Assembly (NCBI RefSeq): GCF_002964665.1
Contig: NZ_PQBZ01000042.1
Span: 838,743 to 902,742 of the forward strand
DNA: 64,000 nucleotides
DNA from: Pseudoalteromonas sp. T1lg23B
GTDB lineage: Bacteria > Pseudomonadota > Gammaproteobacteria > Enterobacterales > Alteromonadaceae
Direction of reading: 5' to 3'
Numbering within the stretch: the first letter of the stretch is position 1; every line of letters starts with the position of its first letter. Under the pieces are notes generated by a model that did no database searches, was not told the DNA's origin, and saw only the letters and a list, made by a program, of their open reading frames with translations. Shown piece after piece: positions 63,271 to 64,000 of this stretch. The translations under genes were made by a program, and so were the position numbers.

Positions 63271-64000
63271 CTCAACTCCATCACCCTGAACTTGTGTTTC
63301 AGGGTCCATTCGCACAAGACAATAAAACTAACAAAAGATCCTGACCTTCGTCAGGATGACGGGTTTTATTTCTGAGCCGCCTGTGTGGCGGTGAATCCCA
63401 CCACGCTAAACTCAACTCCGTCACCCTGAACTTGTTTCAGGGTCCATTCGCACATAACAATAAAACTGACAAAAGATCCTGACCTTCGTTAGGATGACGG
63501 GTTTTATATCTGAGCCGTCTGTATGGTGGCGAATCCCACCATGCTAAACTCAACTCCGTCACCCTGAACTTGTTTCAGGGTCCATTCGCACAAGACAATA
63601 AAACTAACAAAAGATCCTGACCTTCGTCAGGATGACGGGTTTTATATCTGAGCCACCTGTATGGCGGTGAACCCCACCATGCTGAACTCAACTCCGTCAC
63701 CCTGAACTTGTTTCAGGGTCCATTCAAACGTAACAATAAAACTGACAAAAGCTCCTGACCTTCGTCAGGATGATGGGTTTTATATCTGAGCCGCCTGTGT
63801 GGCGGTGAACCCCACCATGCTGAACTCAACTCCGTCACCCTGAACTTGTTTCAGGGTCCATTCAAACGTAACAATAAAACTGACAAAAGCTCCTGACCTT
63901 CGTCAGGATGATGGGTTTTATATCTGAGCCGTCTGTATGGTGGCGAATCCCACCATGCTAAACTCAACTCCGTCACCCTGAACTTGTTTCAGGGTCCATT
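63271..64000. repeat. 138-bp tandem repeat array (at least five units, continues to the right)
   Basis: Phased by CTCAACTCCG, units start at about 63271, 63411, 63549, 63687, 63825 and 63963, giving a period of 138 bases (the first is 2 bases longer). Each unit holds at least two perfect 8-bp hairpins, ACCCTGAA/TTCAGGGT and ATCCTGAC/GTCAGGAT, and a third, weaker hairpin around CCGCC..GGCGG. The units differ by a few bases. There is no coding frame. It is a REP-like or satellite-like intergenic repeat whose role is unknown. Confidence 0.9.

Noticed and set aside
63271..64000. A CRISPR array
   Set aside because: The period is 138 bases with no short unique spacers, and no cas genes are in the window.

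Overview
The window looks like a chromosomal segment of a marine gammaproteobacterium close to Pseudoalteromonas/Alteromonadales. This is inferred from the gene content (ybbP-ybbA-tesA, a CBM-GH5 cellulase, an S8 protease with two PPC domains, many two-component and c-di-GMP proteins, a TonB-dependent receptor), the moderate-to-low GC and the coding style; no rRNA or tRNA gene was seen to confirm it. There is no prophage, complete IS element or CRISPR array.

Layout. 1-867: 5' part of a multi-pass membrane sensor running off the left edge. 1041-2389: a two-gene unit, a soluble chemoreceptor-tip-like protein plus a di-iron (ODP-type) beta-lactamase-fold protein. 2414-9911: VOC protein, secreted GH5 cellulase, a phosphate-binding-like protein with a porin, and ybbP/ybbA facing tesA with overlapping start codons. 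9912-18442: small accessory genes (DUF2141 lipoprotein, SelT/W/H-like protein, truncated ToxR/CadC-like regulator, isochorismatase fold, solute-binding protein, two outer-membrane proteins, a diguanylate cyclase) mixed with decayed genes, including a frameshifted SnoaL-like gene and a MipA-like remnant. 18697-26446: four co-directional signalling genes (receiver/coiled-coil, receiver/HD-GYP, two large histidine kinases, the last with two FixL-like PAS domains). 26669-31112: a three-enzyme sulfur fusion (cysteine desulfurase, persulfide-dioxygenase-like MBL, rhodanese), divergent from a secreted subtilase.

31315-41250: DUF4336 protein, a PepSY membrane protein with a Fur-box-like site far upstream, VOC and GNAT proteins, an unusual SMC/ABC-type ATPase fused to a methyltransferase, a cytosine-deaminase-like enzyme, a cupin, and a two-gene unit with an ATP-grasp ligase and an N-formylglutamate-amidohydrolase/DUF1704 metallopeptidase fusion. 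41557-45892: a secreted protein with three OB-like repeats and a cpdB-like nucleotidase broken by one frameshift. 46144-54110: orphan type II thioesterase, flavin-binding split-barrel protein, non-canonical Nramp transporter, chemoreceptor, solute-binding protein and TonB-dependent receptor. 54366-58517: GH25 lysozyme overlapping a five-helix membrane protein, and a Cache-hybrid kinase. 58697-63193: DUF3293 protein, small secreted protein, a lipoprotein with a strict 35-residue repeat, and an ABC-F ATPase. 63271-64000: a 138-bp tandem repeat that continues past the right edge.

The best candidates for undescribed biology are the ATPase-methyltransferase fusion (34798-36663), the ATP-grasp/FGase-DUF1704 pair (38190-41250), the trifunctional sulfur protein (26669-28954), the tandem FixL-like kinase cluster and the chemoreceptor-tip/ODP pair. 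All functional statements rest on motif recognition by eye; no database search was run. Where a better ribosome-binding site or signal peptide favours it, starts were moved inward from the longest open frame.
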